Shown: piece after piece, positions 8,417-14,883 of the stretch | Numbering within the stretch: position 1 is the first letter of the stretch | Layout: the number at the start of each line of letters is the position of its first letter | NCBI GenBank assembly: GCA_949293165.1 | Contig: CASFCW010000015.1 | Span: 1-55,398, forward strand | Length of the DNA: 55,398 nucleotides | Direction: 5' to 3' | Source: an uncultured bacterium | GTDB lineage: Bacteria; Bacillota; Clostridia; Oscillospirales; Oscillospiraceae | Translations under genes and position numbers: made by a program | Notes under the pieces: model-generated | Told to the model about the DNA's origin: nothing | Database searches by the model: none | The model's input: only the letters and a program-made list of their open reading frames with translations

Positions 8417-10288
8417 CTATTTCCTTTTCCAGCGGAGGAGGAAGGCGGCGTTGGTAATCACCAGCACCGAACCGGCGTTGTGTACCAGGGCGCCCACCAC
8501 AGGGTTGAGCACCCCCCAGACGGCCAGGACAATGGCCAGGAAATTCAGCCCCATGGAAAAGGTCATGTTCCAGCGGATGGTTTTCATCATCCGCCGGGAC
8601 AGGGCGATGAGATGGGGCAGCTCCTTCACCTCGTCGTCCACCAGGGCGATATCGGCGGCGTCCACGGCGATGTCGCTGCCCACGCCCCCCATGGCGATGC
8701 CCACCGCCGCCCGCTTCAGGGCGGGGGCGTCGTTGACGCCGTCGCCTATCATGCACACCGGCTGGTTTTGCGCCTGATACTGGTCAATGGCCGCCAGCTT
8801 GTCCTCCGGCAGGCAGCCTGCCCGCACCTCCCGGATGGAGACCTGGGCGGCGATGGCCTCCGCCGCCTGCCGGTGGTCCCCGGTGAGCAGGACGGGCTTC
8901 ACCCCAAGGGCGGCAAGGGCCTCCACCATGGCGGCGCTGTCTGAGCGGATGGTGTCGGCCAGGGCCAGGCAGCCGGCCAACACCCCGTCCACCGCCACAC
9001 AGATCAGGGTGCACCCCCGGGCGGCGGCCTGCTCCGCCCCTGCGGGCAGCGCCCCCTCCACGCCCTTCTCCCGGAGCAGGGCCTCCTTCCCCGCCAAAAC
9101 GTCCCTGCCCTCAATCCGGGCCTGGACGCCTCCGCCGGGCACCATGGAAAAGTCCTCCGCCGGGGGCAGGGGCCCCCGCCCCTCCCGCCGGAAGCGGGCG
9201 GTGACCGCCTTCCCCAGGGGGTGCTCCGACAGCTGCTCGGCAGCCGCCGCCAGGCGGAGCAGCTCCTCCCGGCTGTAGCCGCCGGCGGGCTCCGCCGCCA
9301 CCACCTCCGGCGCGCCGTAGGTCAAGGTGCCCGTTTTGTCAAAGGCCACGGTGGTCACCGCCGCCAGCCGCTCCAGGGCGTCCCCCTCCCGCACCAGGAA
9401 GCCGTGCCTGGTGGCGTTGCCGATGGCCGCCATCACGGCGGTGGGGGTGGCCAGCACCAGGGCGCAGGGGCAGAACACCACCAGGATGGTCACCGCCCGG
9501 ATGATCTCCCCCGTCACCAGCCAGGTGACGGCCGCCGCGAACAGGGCAAAGACCACAATCCAGGTGGCCCACCGGTCGGCGATGCCCACAATCTTGGCCT
9601 TCCCCGCGTCCGCCGACTGCACCAGGCGGATCATCCGCTGGATGGAGCTGTCCTCCCCCACCCGGGTGGCCTCCATCTCAAAGGCGCCGAACTGGTTGAC
9701 CGTGCCGCTGAACACCTCGTCCCCCGGGCCCTTGTCCACAGGCAGGGACTCCCCGGTCATCACCGCCTGGTTGACGGAGGTCTGCCCGGAGCGGATCACC
9801 CCGTCCACCGGCACGCTCTCCCCCGGCAGCACCCGCAGCCGCCAGCCCACCTGGACCTGCTCCACCGGCACCAGCCGCTCCTGCCCCCCATCCACCAGCC
9901 GGGCGGTCTGGGGCGTCAGCCGTACCAGTTTCTCAATCCCCGCCCGGGCCCGGGCCACCGTCAGCTCCTCCAGCAAGGCCCCCAGCTGCATGATAAAGGC
10001 CACCTCCCCGGCGGCGAAGATCTCCCCAATAGACACCGAGGCGATCAGGGCCATGGACACCAGCACGTCCGCCTTGATGTCAAACCGGGTGACCAGCCCC
10101 ACCACCGCCTCCCCGATGATGGGCAGGCCGCACAGGACGATGGCCACCCAGGCCAGGTCAAAGGGCAGCGGGTCAACCCCCAGCAGGCTGCCCGTCACCG
10201 CGATGCCGGACAGGGCCAAAAACCAGATGTCCCGCTTCATCCCGCCCAGCTCCAGCAGGGCCTCCAGCCGCTCCATCCATCTCTTCAC
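8417..10288 (-). CDS. Heavy-metal-exporting P1B-type ATPase
   Basis: 623 residues without an N-terminal metal-binding domain. All P-type landmarks are present: TGES actuator loop near residue 173, transmembrane CPC metal motif (FCPCALVLATP), DKTGTLT phosphorylation site, SEHPLGKA, and GDGVNDAPALK hinge. The last membrane pair contains LVHNAGSVLVITNA, which resembles the Zn/Cd/Co-type signature more than the Cu-type one, whereas the adjacent CsoR suggests copper; the metal is therefore open. The start is GTG at 10288, seven bases after AGGAGGG. It is transcribed from its own promoter containing CsoR-like operators. Function: ATP-driven efflux of a transition metal across the cytoplasmic membrane. 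Confidence 0.93.
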   Translation of the reverse strand: MKRWMERLEALLELGGMKRDIWFLALSGIAVTGSLLGVDPLPFDLAWVAIVLCGLPIIGEAVVGLVTRFDIKADVLVSMALIASVSIGEIFAAGEVAFIMQLGALLEELTVARARAGIEKLVRLTPQTARLVDGGQERLVPVEQVQVGWRLRVLPGESVPVDGVIRSGQTSVNQAVMTGESLPVDKGPGDEVFSGTVNQFGAFEMEATRVGEDSSIQRMIRLVQSADAGKAKIVGIADRWATWIVVFALFAAAVTWLVTGEIIRAVTILVVFCPCALVLATPTAVMAAIGNATRHGFLVREGDALERLAAVTTVAFDKTGTLTYGAPEVVAAEPAGGYSREELLRLAAAAEQLSEHPLGKAVTARFRREGRGPLPPAEDFSMVPGGGVQARIEGRDVLAGKEALLREKGVEGALPAGAEQAAARGCTLICVAVDGVLAGCLALADTIRSDSAAMVEALAALGVKPVLLTGDHRQAAEAIAAQVSIREVRAGCLPEDKLAAIDQYQAQNQPVCMIGDGVNDAPALKRAAVGIAMGGVGSDIAVDAADIALVDDEVKELPHLIALSRRMMKTIRWNMTFSMGLNFLAIVLAVWGVLNPVVGALVHNAGSVLVITNAAFLLRWKRK

Positions 10289-10302
10289 AACAAATCCCTC
10301 CT

Positions 10303-10353
10303 ATACCATACCAGGTATGGGTATATGATACCCCCCAGGGTATCTTTTGTCAA
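10303..10353 (-). promoter_or_regulatory. Promoter of the P1B-ATPase with two CsoR-like operators
   Basis: Minus strand: perfect TTGACA (10348-10353), 17-base spacer, TATCAT (10325-10330). An 18-bp operator with perfect 7-bp arms (GATACCC-N4-GGGTATC, 10327-10344) fills the spacer. A second, near-perfect 22-bp palindrome of ATACC/GGTAT units follows at 10303-10324. The TACCC...GGGTA core is that of CsoR operators. Bound repressor would block RNA polymerase directly. Confidence 0.8.
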
Positions 10354-10378
10354 GAAAAAAGCAGCCCCGCAGGGCTGC
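10353..10378 (-). terminator. Intrinsic terminator of csoR
   Basis: Stem GCAGCCC/GGGCTGC (10361-10367 and 10372-10378), loop of four, followed on the minus strand by a run of T interrupted once (10353-10360). It separates csoR transcription from the ATPase promoter. Confidence 0.8.
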
Positions 10379-10405
10379 TGGACGGGGCCGGGCCTGCCGC
10401 CCCCG

Positions 10406-10681
10406 TCATCCCATGTTGGAAAACCGCTCCACCGCCTTGGTGAAGCTCTCGATGGTCTTGTCCGCGTCCCCGTGGATGATCCCGTCCCGGACACAGTGCT
10501 TGATGTGCCCCTCCAGCACCACCTTCCCACACCCGTGGAGGGCGGATTTGGCCGCGTTGATCTGGGCCAGGACCTCCTCGCAGGGGACGTCCTCGTCCAC
10601 CATCCGGTCAATGGCCTGGACCTGGCCGATGATCTTTTTCAGCCGCCGGTGCAGGTTGTCCGCGTCCATACACTGTCTCAT
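10406..10681 (-). CDS. csoR: CsoR/RcnR-family metal-sensing repressor
   Basis: 91-residue all-alpha DUF156 protein. The Cu-type ligand set is visible: C34 (DVPCEEV), H59 and C63 (GHIKHC), matching the C-H-C pattern of copper-sensing CsoR. C4 and C51 are extra cysteines. The helix-1 segment RRLKKIIGQVQAIDRM is characteristic. When metal binds, such repressors leave DNA. The start at 10681 lies nine bases after GGAGG. It is upstream of the P1B-ATPase, with its own consensus promoter and terminator, so the two genes are separate units sharing operators. Confidence 0.9.
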   Translation of the reverse strand: MRQCMDADNLHRRLKKIIGQVQAIDRMVDEDVPCEEVLAQINAAKSALHGCGKVVLEGHIKHCVRDGIIHGDADKTIESFTKAVERFSNMG

Positions 10682-10706
10682 TGGTGATCGCCTCCATGCC
10701 GTCCGA

Positions 10707-10746
10707 GATACAGTATTATTGTATCGCCCCCGGGCTCCCTTGTCAA
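10707..10746 (-). promoter_or_regulatory. csoR promoter with overlapping palindrome
   Basis: Minus strand: perfect TTGACA (10741-10746), 17-base spacer, TACAAT (10718-10723). A 19-bp imperfect palindrome GATACA-N7-TGTATC (10707-10725) overlaps the -10 box and probably serves autoregulation; it differs from the GGGTATC boxes at the ATPase. Confidence 0.75.
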
Positions 10747-10752
10747 TCCGGC

Positions 10753-10793
10753 GGCCCCGGCCCCGCCTCCATCCGGAGCGCGGGGCCGGGGCC
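10753..10793 (-). terminator. GC-rich hairpin behind flavodoxin
   Basis: Perfect 14-bp stem (10753-10766 and 10780-10793) of GGCCCCGGCCCCGC with a 13-base loop. No T run. It lies between the flavodoxin stop and the csoR -35 box and likely insulates them. Confidence 0.6.
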
Positions 10794-10812
10794 TGCACCC
10801 TTCCCCTGGCCC

Positions 10813-11235
10813 TCAGACCAGGGCGGCCCCCAGCTCCCGGCAGGCTTGGATAGCCTGGTCGTCGGGGGCCTCCTGGCAGATCACACAGGGGCAGGCCAGG
10901 TTGGCCCCAGCCTGCTGGCACCGGGCCTCCCAGGTACGCATCCATTCCCCGTCCCCCCAGCCGTAGGAGCCGAACAGGGCAATGGTCCTGCCCCCCAGCC
11001 GCCCCTCACAGGCAGCAAACATGGGTTCAAACTCCATCTCCTCCAGCTGCTCCGCCCCCATGGAGGGGCAGCCAAAGGCGACGGCGTCAAAGGCCCCCAC
11101 CTGCTCCGGGGAGAAGGCGGATGGCGGCAGCAGGGTAGCCTCCCCGCCCTTTTGGACAATCCCCTCCGCCACGGCGGCAGCCATAGCCTCCGTGTTTCCC
11201 GTACCGCTCCAATATACCACCGCGATTTTCTTCAT
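10813..11235 (-). CDS. Flavodoxin
   Basis: 140-residue short-chain flavodoxin. The FMN phosphate loop is YWSGTGNTEAM (about residues 8-18), and the second FMN loop region is GCPSMGAEQLE near residue 56 and GSYGWGDGEWM near residue 89. It carries single electrons and commonly replaces ferredoxin when iron is short. ATG at 11235 follows AAAGGA by eight bases; an upstream GTG is less well placed. It lies directly behind DUF3793 in a unit with an iron-type operator, which fits an iron-starvation response. Confidence 0.9.
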   Translation of the reverse strand: MKKIAVVYWSGTGNTEAMAAAVAEGIVQKGGEATLLPPSAFSPEQVGAFDAVAFGCPSMGAEQLEEMEFEPMFAACEGRLGGRTIALFGSYGWGDGEWMRTWEARCQQAGANLACPCVICQEAPDDQAIQACRELGAALV

Positions 11236-11263
11236 CACAACCATCCTTTCTGTCTGTTTTCCC

Positions 11264-11815
11264 TTATCCTGCCACCGTCAGGCCCTCGATAGAGGCCCCC
11301 TGCTCCCATTTCCGGCAATAGGCCCTGGTGCAGGCCTCGTACCGGGCAAAGGCGGACCTGGCCGCGGCCTCATCCCCATAGACCTTCCAGCAGCCCACGC
11401 ACTTGTATCCGCAGGCGCTGTTTTCCATAAAACCCAGCACATCCTCCGGCGGATAGCTTAAAAACAGGCCGATCTCGTGGGGGAAGTCCCCCTCCTCCCG
11501 CAGGCGCTGGATCAGCCGGGCCACGCACTGGGCGCACTGGCCGGAACGGTAGCCCATCCCCTCCAGGATGGCCCTGGCCCTGGAATCGGCCAGATCCCGC
11601 TCCAGGGCGTGGGGGCGGTAGAGGTAAATCAGCGCCCGTCCCCCCTCCATCCGCAGCGGAAGGGCCCGCAGCCCCCTGGGTACCAGCCTCTGGTTCAGGC
11701 GGCACAGCTCCTCCACCAGTTTCCGCCGGGAACGGTAGGAACAGGAGAACAGATTCCCCGTCTTGATCCCCGCCAGGGTGGGGGCACAGTGGCGCACCAC
11801 CAGCTCATCGGACAT
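11264..11815 (-). CDS. DUF3793 family protein
   Basis: 183 residues rich in cysteine and arginine. Landmarks are HCAPTLAGIKTGNLFSC at the N-terminus, LRALPLRMEGGRALIYLYRP in the middle, and FMENSACGYKCVGCWKVYGD near the C-terminus. This is the pattern of DUF3793, a family of unknown biochemical role often next to flavodoxin and feo genes in Clostridia. Several of the cysteines could bind a metal or haem, but no classical motif is complete. It is the first gene of a two-gene unit with flavodoxin (gap about 28 bases), preceded by a perfect 20-bp operator. Confidence 0.85.
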   Translation of the reverse strand: MSDELVVRHCAPTLAGIKTGNLFSCSYRSRRKLVEELCRLNQRLVPRGLRALPLRMEGGRALIYLYRPHALERDLADSRARAILEGMGYRSGQCAQCVARLIQRLREEGDFPHEIGLFLSYPPEDVLGFMENSACGYKCVGCWKVYGDEAAARSAFARYEACTRAYCRKWEQGASIEGLTVAG

Positions 11816-11842
11816 AATCCATCCCCCGCTTTCCGTCCTCTT

Positions 11843-11862
11843 TAGTTAGCATATGCTAACTA
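11843..11862. promoter_or_regulatory. Iron-type operator, copy 1 (DUF3793-flavodoxin)
   Basis: Perfect 20-bp palindrome TAGTTAGCATATGCTAACTA, 27 bases before DUF3793. The core GTTAGC-N4-GCTAAC recurs at two other places in the feo cluster. It resembles DtxR/IdeR-type iron boxes (TTAGG-TWAGCCTAA class). A -10/-35 pair was not clear here. Confidence 0.8.
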
Positions 11863-11871
11863 CTCATTGAA

Positions 11872-11923
11872 AAAATACCCCCTGAGAGGGGTGGGACGGC
11901 CCCGGCTGTTATGGGGCCGTCCC
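11872..11923 (-). terminator. Tandem terminators of the feo operon
   Basis: An 11-bp perfect stem (11893-11903 and 11913-11923) is followed on the minus strand by a second CCCC/GGGG hairpin (about 11878-11891) and a T-rich tract TATTTTTT. It ends feoA-feoB-Cys-rich gene transcription before the next operator. Confidence 0.75.
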
Positions 11924-11973
11924 CGGTCCGGCGGCCACCCCATCCGTAGGGACAGGGGCCGCACTGTATTCCT

Positions 11974-12132
11974 CTAGTGGCAGCCGCCGCAGCAGCCGCC
12001 CTTCCCCGAACCGCAGGAGCAGCCATCGGGGCAGCCGATGCACTTTTTCCCGCTTTTTTTCGCCTTGTAGACGTACCGGGCCGCGCCGCCGATGATGACG
12101 GCCAGGATGGCGATAATGATGAAATCCATCAT
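11974..12132 (-). CDS. FeoB-associated Cys-rich membrane protein
   Basis: 52 residues: one N-terminal membrane segment (MMDFIIIAILAVIIGG), a basic linker KAKKSGKK, then a C-terminal tail with eight cysteines in CIGC, CSCGSGKGGCCGGC patterns. This is the FeoB_associated family. The ATG overlaps the feoB stop as ATGA, so translation is coupled. In related systems it is thought to help or gate FeoB at the membrane, perhaps taking the place of FeoC; its Cys tail may bind iron or an Fe-S cluster. Confidence 0.88.
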   Translation of the reverse strand: MMDFIIIAILAVIIGGAARYVYKAKKSGKKCIGCPDGCSCGSGKGGCCGGCH

Positions 12133-14135
12133 ACCTGCTTCACCCCGCTGAGTACGTATTCCCGGTTCAGATCCCGCTCCGACTTCAGGCACAGCCAGAC
12201 CAAGATGGCCGCAAAGGCGGCCACGGCGATCAGGCCGGGGAGGAAGCCGGCGCCCAGGGCGCCGGTGGTGACCAGGGTGCCCACCTGGTAGACCAGGAAG
12301 CCCACGGTATAGCCGGTGCCCAGCTGCAGGCCGATGCCGGCCCACAGCCATTTGGCGCTTTTCATCTCGGAATTCATGGCGCCGATGGCGGCGAAGCAGG
12401 GGGGCGTGTACAGGTTGAACATCAGGTAGGCCAGGGCGGCCACCTTGGTGATGGCGATAATGCCCGCCACCTCCGCGCCGGAGCCCTCGATCATGGCCAG
12501 CTCGTCGGTGTCAATAAAGTTCTCCAGCCCCACAAAGCACACGGCCAGGGTACCCACCACATTCTCCTTGGCGATGAAGCCGGTGACGGCGGCGGCGGCC
12601 AGCTGCCAGCTGAGCACGCCCACGATGGGCACCAGCAGGTAGGCGAAGGGGCCGGCGATGGAGGCCAGGATGGAGCTGTCGGCGCTCTCCGCCACCTGGA
12701 AGCTCCAGTTGAAGGTCTGCATCACCTGCACGGCGGTGTTGCACAGCAGGATGATGGTGGCCGCCTTCACGATGTAGGCCCAGCCCCGGGCGCACATGGC
12801 CTTGAAGGCAAAGAGCATGGAGGGGACCTTGTACTCAGGCAGCTCAATGATAAAGAAGGACTTCCGGTTTTTATAGCCGGCGATTTTGTTGACCAGCAGG
12901 GCCCCCAGGAAGATGAGGACAATGCCGGTAAAGTACATGGTAAAGCTCACCCAGCCCGCGTCGTCAAAGAAGGCGCCGGCAAACAGGGCGATGACGGGGA
13001 TCTTGGCCCCGCAGGGCATGAAGGGGGTAAGCATGGCGGTGGCCCGGCGCTCCCGCTCGTTGCGGATGGTGCGGCTGGCCATGACGCCGGGGATGGCGCA
13101 GCCGGTGCCGATGACGAAGGGGATGACCGACTTGCCGGACAGGCCCACCTTCTTGAAAATGGGGTCCAGCACCACCGCCACCCGGGACATGTAGCCGCAG
13201 TCCTCCAGCAGGGCGATGAGGAAGTACATCACCATCACCAGGGGCAGGAAGCTCACCACGGCGCCTACGCCGCCGATGATGCCGTCCACCAGCAGGGCGG
13301 ACAGCAGGGGGTTGGCCTGGGCCATCTGGTCCCCGGCCCAGCCCTGGAAGGTCTCAATCCAGCCCACCAGGTAATCGGCGATGGGGGTACCCACCCACAC
13401 CTGGGAGATCTGGAATACCAGGTACATGACCACCGCGAAGATGGGGATGCCCAGGAACTTGTTGGTGAGGATTTCGTCTATGGCGTCTCCGGAGCTCTTC
13501 TCCCTGGTCAGCACCTTCCGCTGCTCCACCTGCTCCACCAGCTGGTTGACGAAGGCAAACCGCTTGCGGTCGGCCTCCTCCACCGCCTTTTTGTCGCTCA
13601 GGTCGATGTCGCCCTGAAGGTAGGGGGCCCGCTGCCCCCGGCCCGACTGGGCGGCGGCGGCCTCCACCACCTCCTTCAAGCCCTGGTTGGAGGTGGAAAC
13701 GGTGGACACCACCGGGCACCCCAGCTTTTGGGAGAGGGCGGAGACGTCAATGGTGGTCTCCTTTTTGGCGTTGATGTCGCTTTTGTTCAGGGCCACCACC
13801 ACCGGGATACCCAGCTCCAGCAGCTGGGTGGTGAAAAACAGGCTGCGGCTGAGGTTGGTGGCGTCCACGATGTTGACAATCACGTCGGGGCGCTCATGGC
13901 GCACATAGGAGCTGGTGATGCTCTCCTCCGAGGTGAAGGGGGACATGGAGTAGGCGCCGGGGAGATCCACGGCAATCAGCTCCTCCAGGCCGTTCCAGTA
14001 GGCCTTCCTGATGGGGTGCTCCTTCCGTTCCACGGTGACGCCGGCCCAGTTGCCCACCTTCTCGCTGCGCCCGGTAAGGGCGTTATACATGGTGGTCTTG
14101 CCGGAATTTGGGTTGCCTGTCAGGGCAATACGCAT
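12129..14135 (-). CDS. feoB: Ferrous iron transporter FeoB
   Basis: 668 residues. The N-terminal GTPase has G1 GNPNSGKT (residues 7-14), G2 GVTVERKE, G3 DLPGAYS and G4 NKSD, followed by a helical GDI-like region. The C-terminal half holds the two Gate domains with paired conserved motifs (PFVIGTGCAIPGVMASRTI and the later EN-V-GTLAV segment). It imports Fe2+ under anaerobic conditions. The start at 14135 has GGAGG seven bases upstream; the longer frame starting MFETGG has no ribosome site. It is flanked by feoA upstream and the Cys-rich partner downstream. Confidence 0.96.
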   Translation of the reverse strand: MRIALTGNPNSGKTTMYNALTGRSEKVGNWAGVTVERKEHPIRKAYWNGLEELIAVDLPGAYSMSPFTSEESITSSYVRHERPDVIVNIVDATNLSRSLFFTTQLLELGIPVVVALNKSDINAKKETTIDVSALSQKLGCPVVSTVSTSNQGLKEVVEAAAAQSGRGQRAPYLQGDIDLSDKKAVEEADRKRFAFVNQLVEQVEQRKVLTREKSSGDAIDEILTNKFLGIPIFAVVMYLVFQISQVWVGTPIADYLVGWIETFQGWAGDQMAQANPLLSALLVDGIIGGVGAVVSFLPLVMVMYFLIALLEDCGYMSRVAVVLDPIFKKVGLSGKSVIPFVIGTGCAIPGVMASRTIRNERERRATAMLTPFMPCGAKIPVIALFAGAFFDDAGWVSFTMYFTGIVLIFLGALLVNKIAGYKNRKSFFIIELPEYKVPSMLFAFKAMCARGWAYIVKAATIILLCNTAVQVMQTFNWSFQVAESADSSILASIAGPFAYLLVPIVGVLSWQLAAAAVTGFIAKENVVGTLAVCFVGLENFIDTDELAMIEGSGAEVAGIIAITKVAALAYLMFNLYTPPCFAAIGAMNSEMKSAKWLWAGIGLQLGTGYTVGFLVYQVGTLVTTGALGAGFLPGLIAVAAFAAILVWLCLKSERDLNREYVLSGVKQV

Positions 14136-14183
14136 AACAATTCCTCCTGTTTCAAACACACATTTCTGATCCGCCGCCCACCA

Positions 14184-14199
14184 GTTAGCAAACGCTAAC
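14184..14199. promoter_or_regulatory. Iron-type operator, copy 2 (feoA-feoB gap)
   Basis: GTTAGC-AAAC-GCTAAC, perfect 6-bp arms with a 4-base spacer, 49 bases before feoB. A separate feoB promoter here would let iron control feoB independently of feoA, but no clear -10/-35 pair was seen. Confidence 0.7.
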
Positions 14200-14245
14200 C
14201 AATAGGCGCGGCAATCATTCCAATTCCTGCCGCCCCGGCGGGGCG

Positions 14246-14458
14246 TCAGATGCGGATGGCCGCCGCCAGCTGCCGGTCAATGTTGTACCGGCCGTCCTTG
14301 ATGGACACCACGCAGCCCCCCGCCCGGCGGGCCACCACGGTAATGGGCTGGCCGCTGTAGCACCCCAAGGAAAAGAGAAACGCGTTCAGTTCCTCGTCCT
14401 GGGTGTCAATGCCCGCCACAATGTATTCCATTCCTTCCTGCGCATCCAGCAGCGTCAT
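14246..14458 (-). CDS. feoA: Ferrous iron transport accessory protein FeoA
   Basis: 70-residue SH3-like protein: MTLLDAQEG start, GCYSGQPITVVARRAGG in the middle and a conserved NIDRQLAAAI end, as in FeoA. It stimulates FeoB. Two starts are possible. ATG at 14458 gives the usual family N-terminus with a weak AGGGG site. ATG at 14494 gives 12 more residues and has GGAGG eleven bases upstream. It is the first gene of the feo operon. Confidence 0.88.
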   Translation of the reverse strand: MTLLDAQEGMEYIVAGIDTQDEELNAFLFSLGCYSGQPITVVARRAGGCVVSIKDGRYNIDRQLAAAIRI

Positions 14459-14486
14459 ACAATTCCCCTGTTCTGTCATAGATGTA

Positions 14487-14571
14487 GTTAGCATTGAGTA
14501 ACTCACCTCCAAAAAAGAAGTTAGCGCCCACTAACCATTCACATAATACCCCGGATTCCCCCGCTTGTCAA
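14487..14571 (-). promoter_or_regulatory. feo operon promoter with iron-type operator, copy 3
   Basis: Minus strand: perfect TTGACA (14566-14571), 17-base spacer, TATTAT (14543-14548). The operator GTTAGC-GCCC-ACTAAC (14520-14535; one mismatch from the other copies) lies just downstream of the -10 box. A degenerate further copy, GTTAGC-ATTG-AGTAAC, is at 14487-14502. Repressor bound at 14520-14535 would block transcription start. Confidence 0.82.
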
Positions 14572-14658
14572 GAGGAATTTTCCGCCCCAGGAAAAAGCTG
14601 GGGCGGGGGCGGGATTTGCGAAAAGGGGGCTTGCGCCGGGGGATGGGGCGTGCTATAT

Positions 14659-14759
14659 GCCTGCGGGAATGAAGTTCTCCCGCGGCGAAAGCCGAAACCG
14701 CTGATTCAGCTGATGACTTCTGCAGGCACCGGACGTCTGTGGGGGCATCGGCTTTTTTT
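14659..14759 (+). promoter_or_regulatory. Fluoride riboswitch (crcB motif) with terminator
   Basis: Aptamer 14659-14727. A stem CGGGA/TCCCG encloses loop ATGAAGTTC. An extra hairpin CGGCGAAAGCCG, then AAACC, a GCTG/CAGC stem, and the hallmark TGATGACTTCTGC follow. Loop GAAGT (14671-14675) can pair with ACTTC (14716-14720), the pseudoknot that holds fluoride and Mg2+ in this class. GCCTGC/GCAGGC closes the fold. AGCCGA (14690-14695) can instead pair with TCGGCT (14748-14753), next to seven T, giving a terminator that aptamer folding would prevent. GGGGCA (14742-14747) can also pair with TGCCCC (14761-14766). Fluoride would thus turn on the antiporter. Confidence 0.83.
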
Positions 14760-14808
14760 CTGCCCCGGCTCCGGGTCCATTCCATCACACCGGAAGGAGT
14801 AAATTTGT

Positions 14809-14883
14809 ATGACACACCATCTGTTTTCCCCGGGCAGGCCGCGGCCTGCCCCTGCCGGAGAGGGGGCGGGCGCCCGATGCTGA
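14809..14883 (+). CDS. Possible 24-residue leader peptide overlapping the antiporter start
   Basis: ATG at 14809 has a strong ribosome site (GGAAGGAG, 14792-14799), while the antiporter's own ATG has only a weak one. The short frame (MTHHLFSPGRPRP...) ends with TGA at 14881-14883, overlapping the antiporter ATG at 14877, which would couple translation. The alternative is that the antiporter itself begins at TTG 14805, in frame and five bases from the same site, with a 24-residue extension. Confidence 0.35.
   Translation: MTHHLFSPGRPRPAPAGEGAGARC

Noticed and set aside
10325-10353. MerR-type control of the metal ATPase
   Set aside because: MerR activators need a 19-20 bp spacer; here it is 17 bp, and csoR lies upstream.
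14739-14876. Antiporter start at the beginning of its open frame
   Set aside because: This region is the riboswitch terminator and leader; the membrane protein begins at 14877, with TTG 14805 kept only as an alternative.
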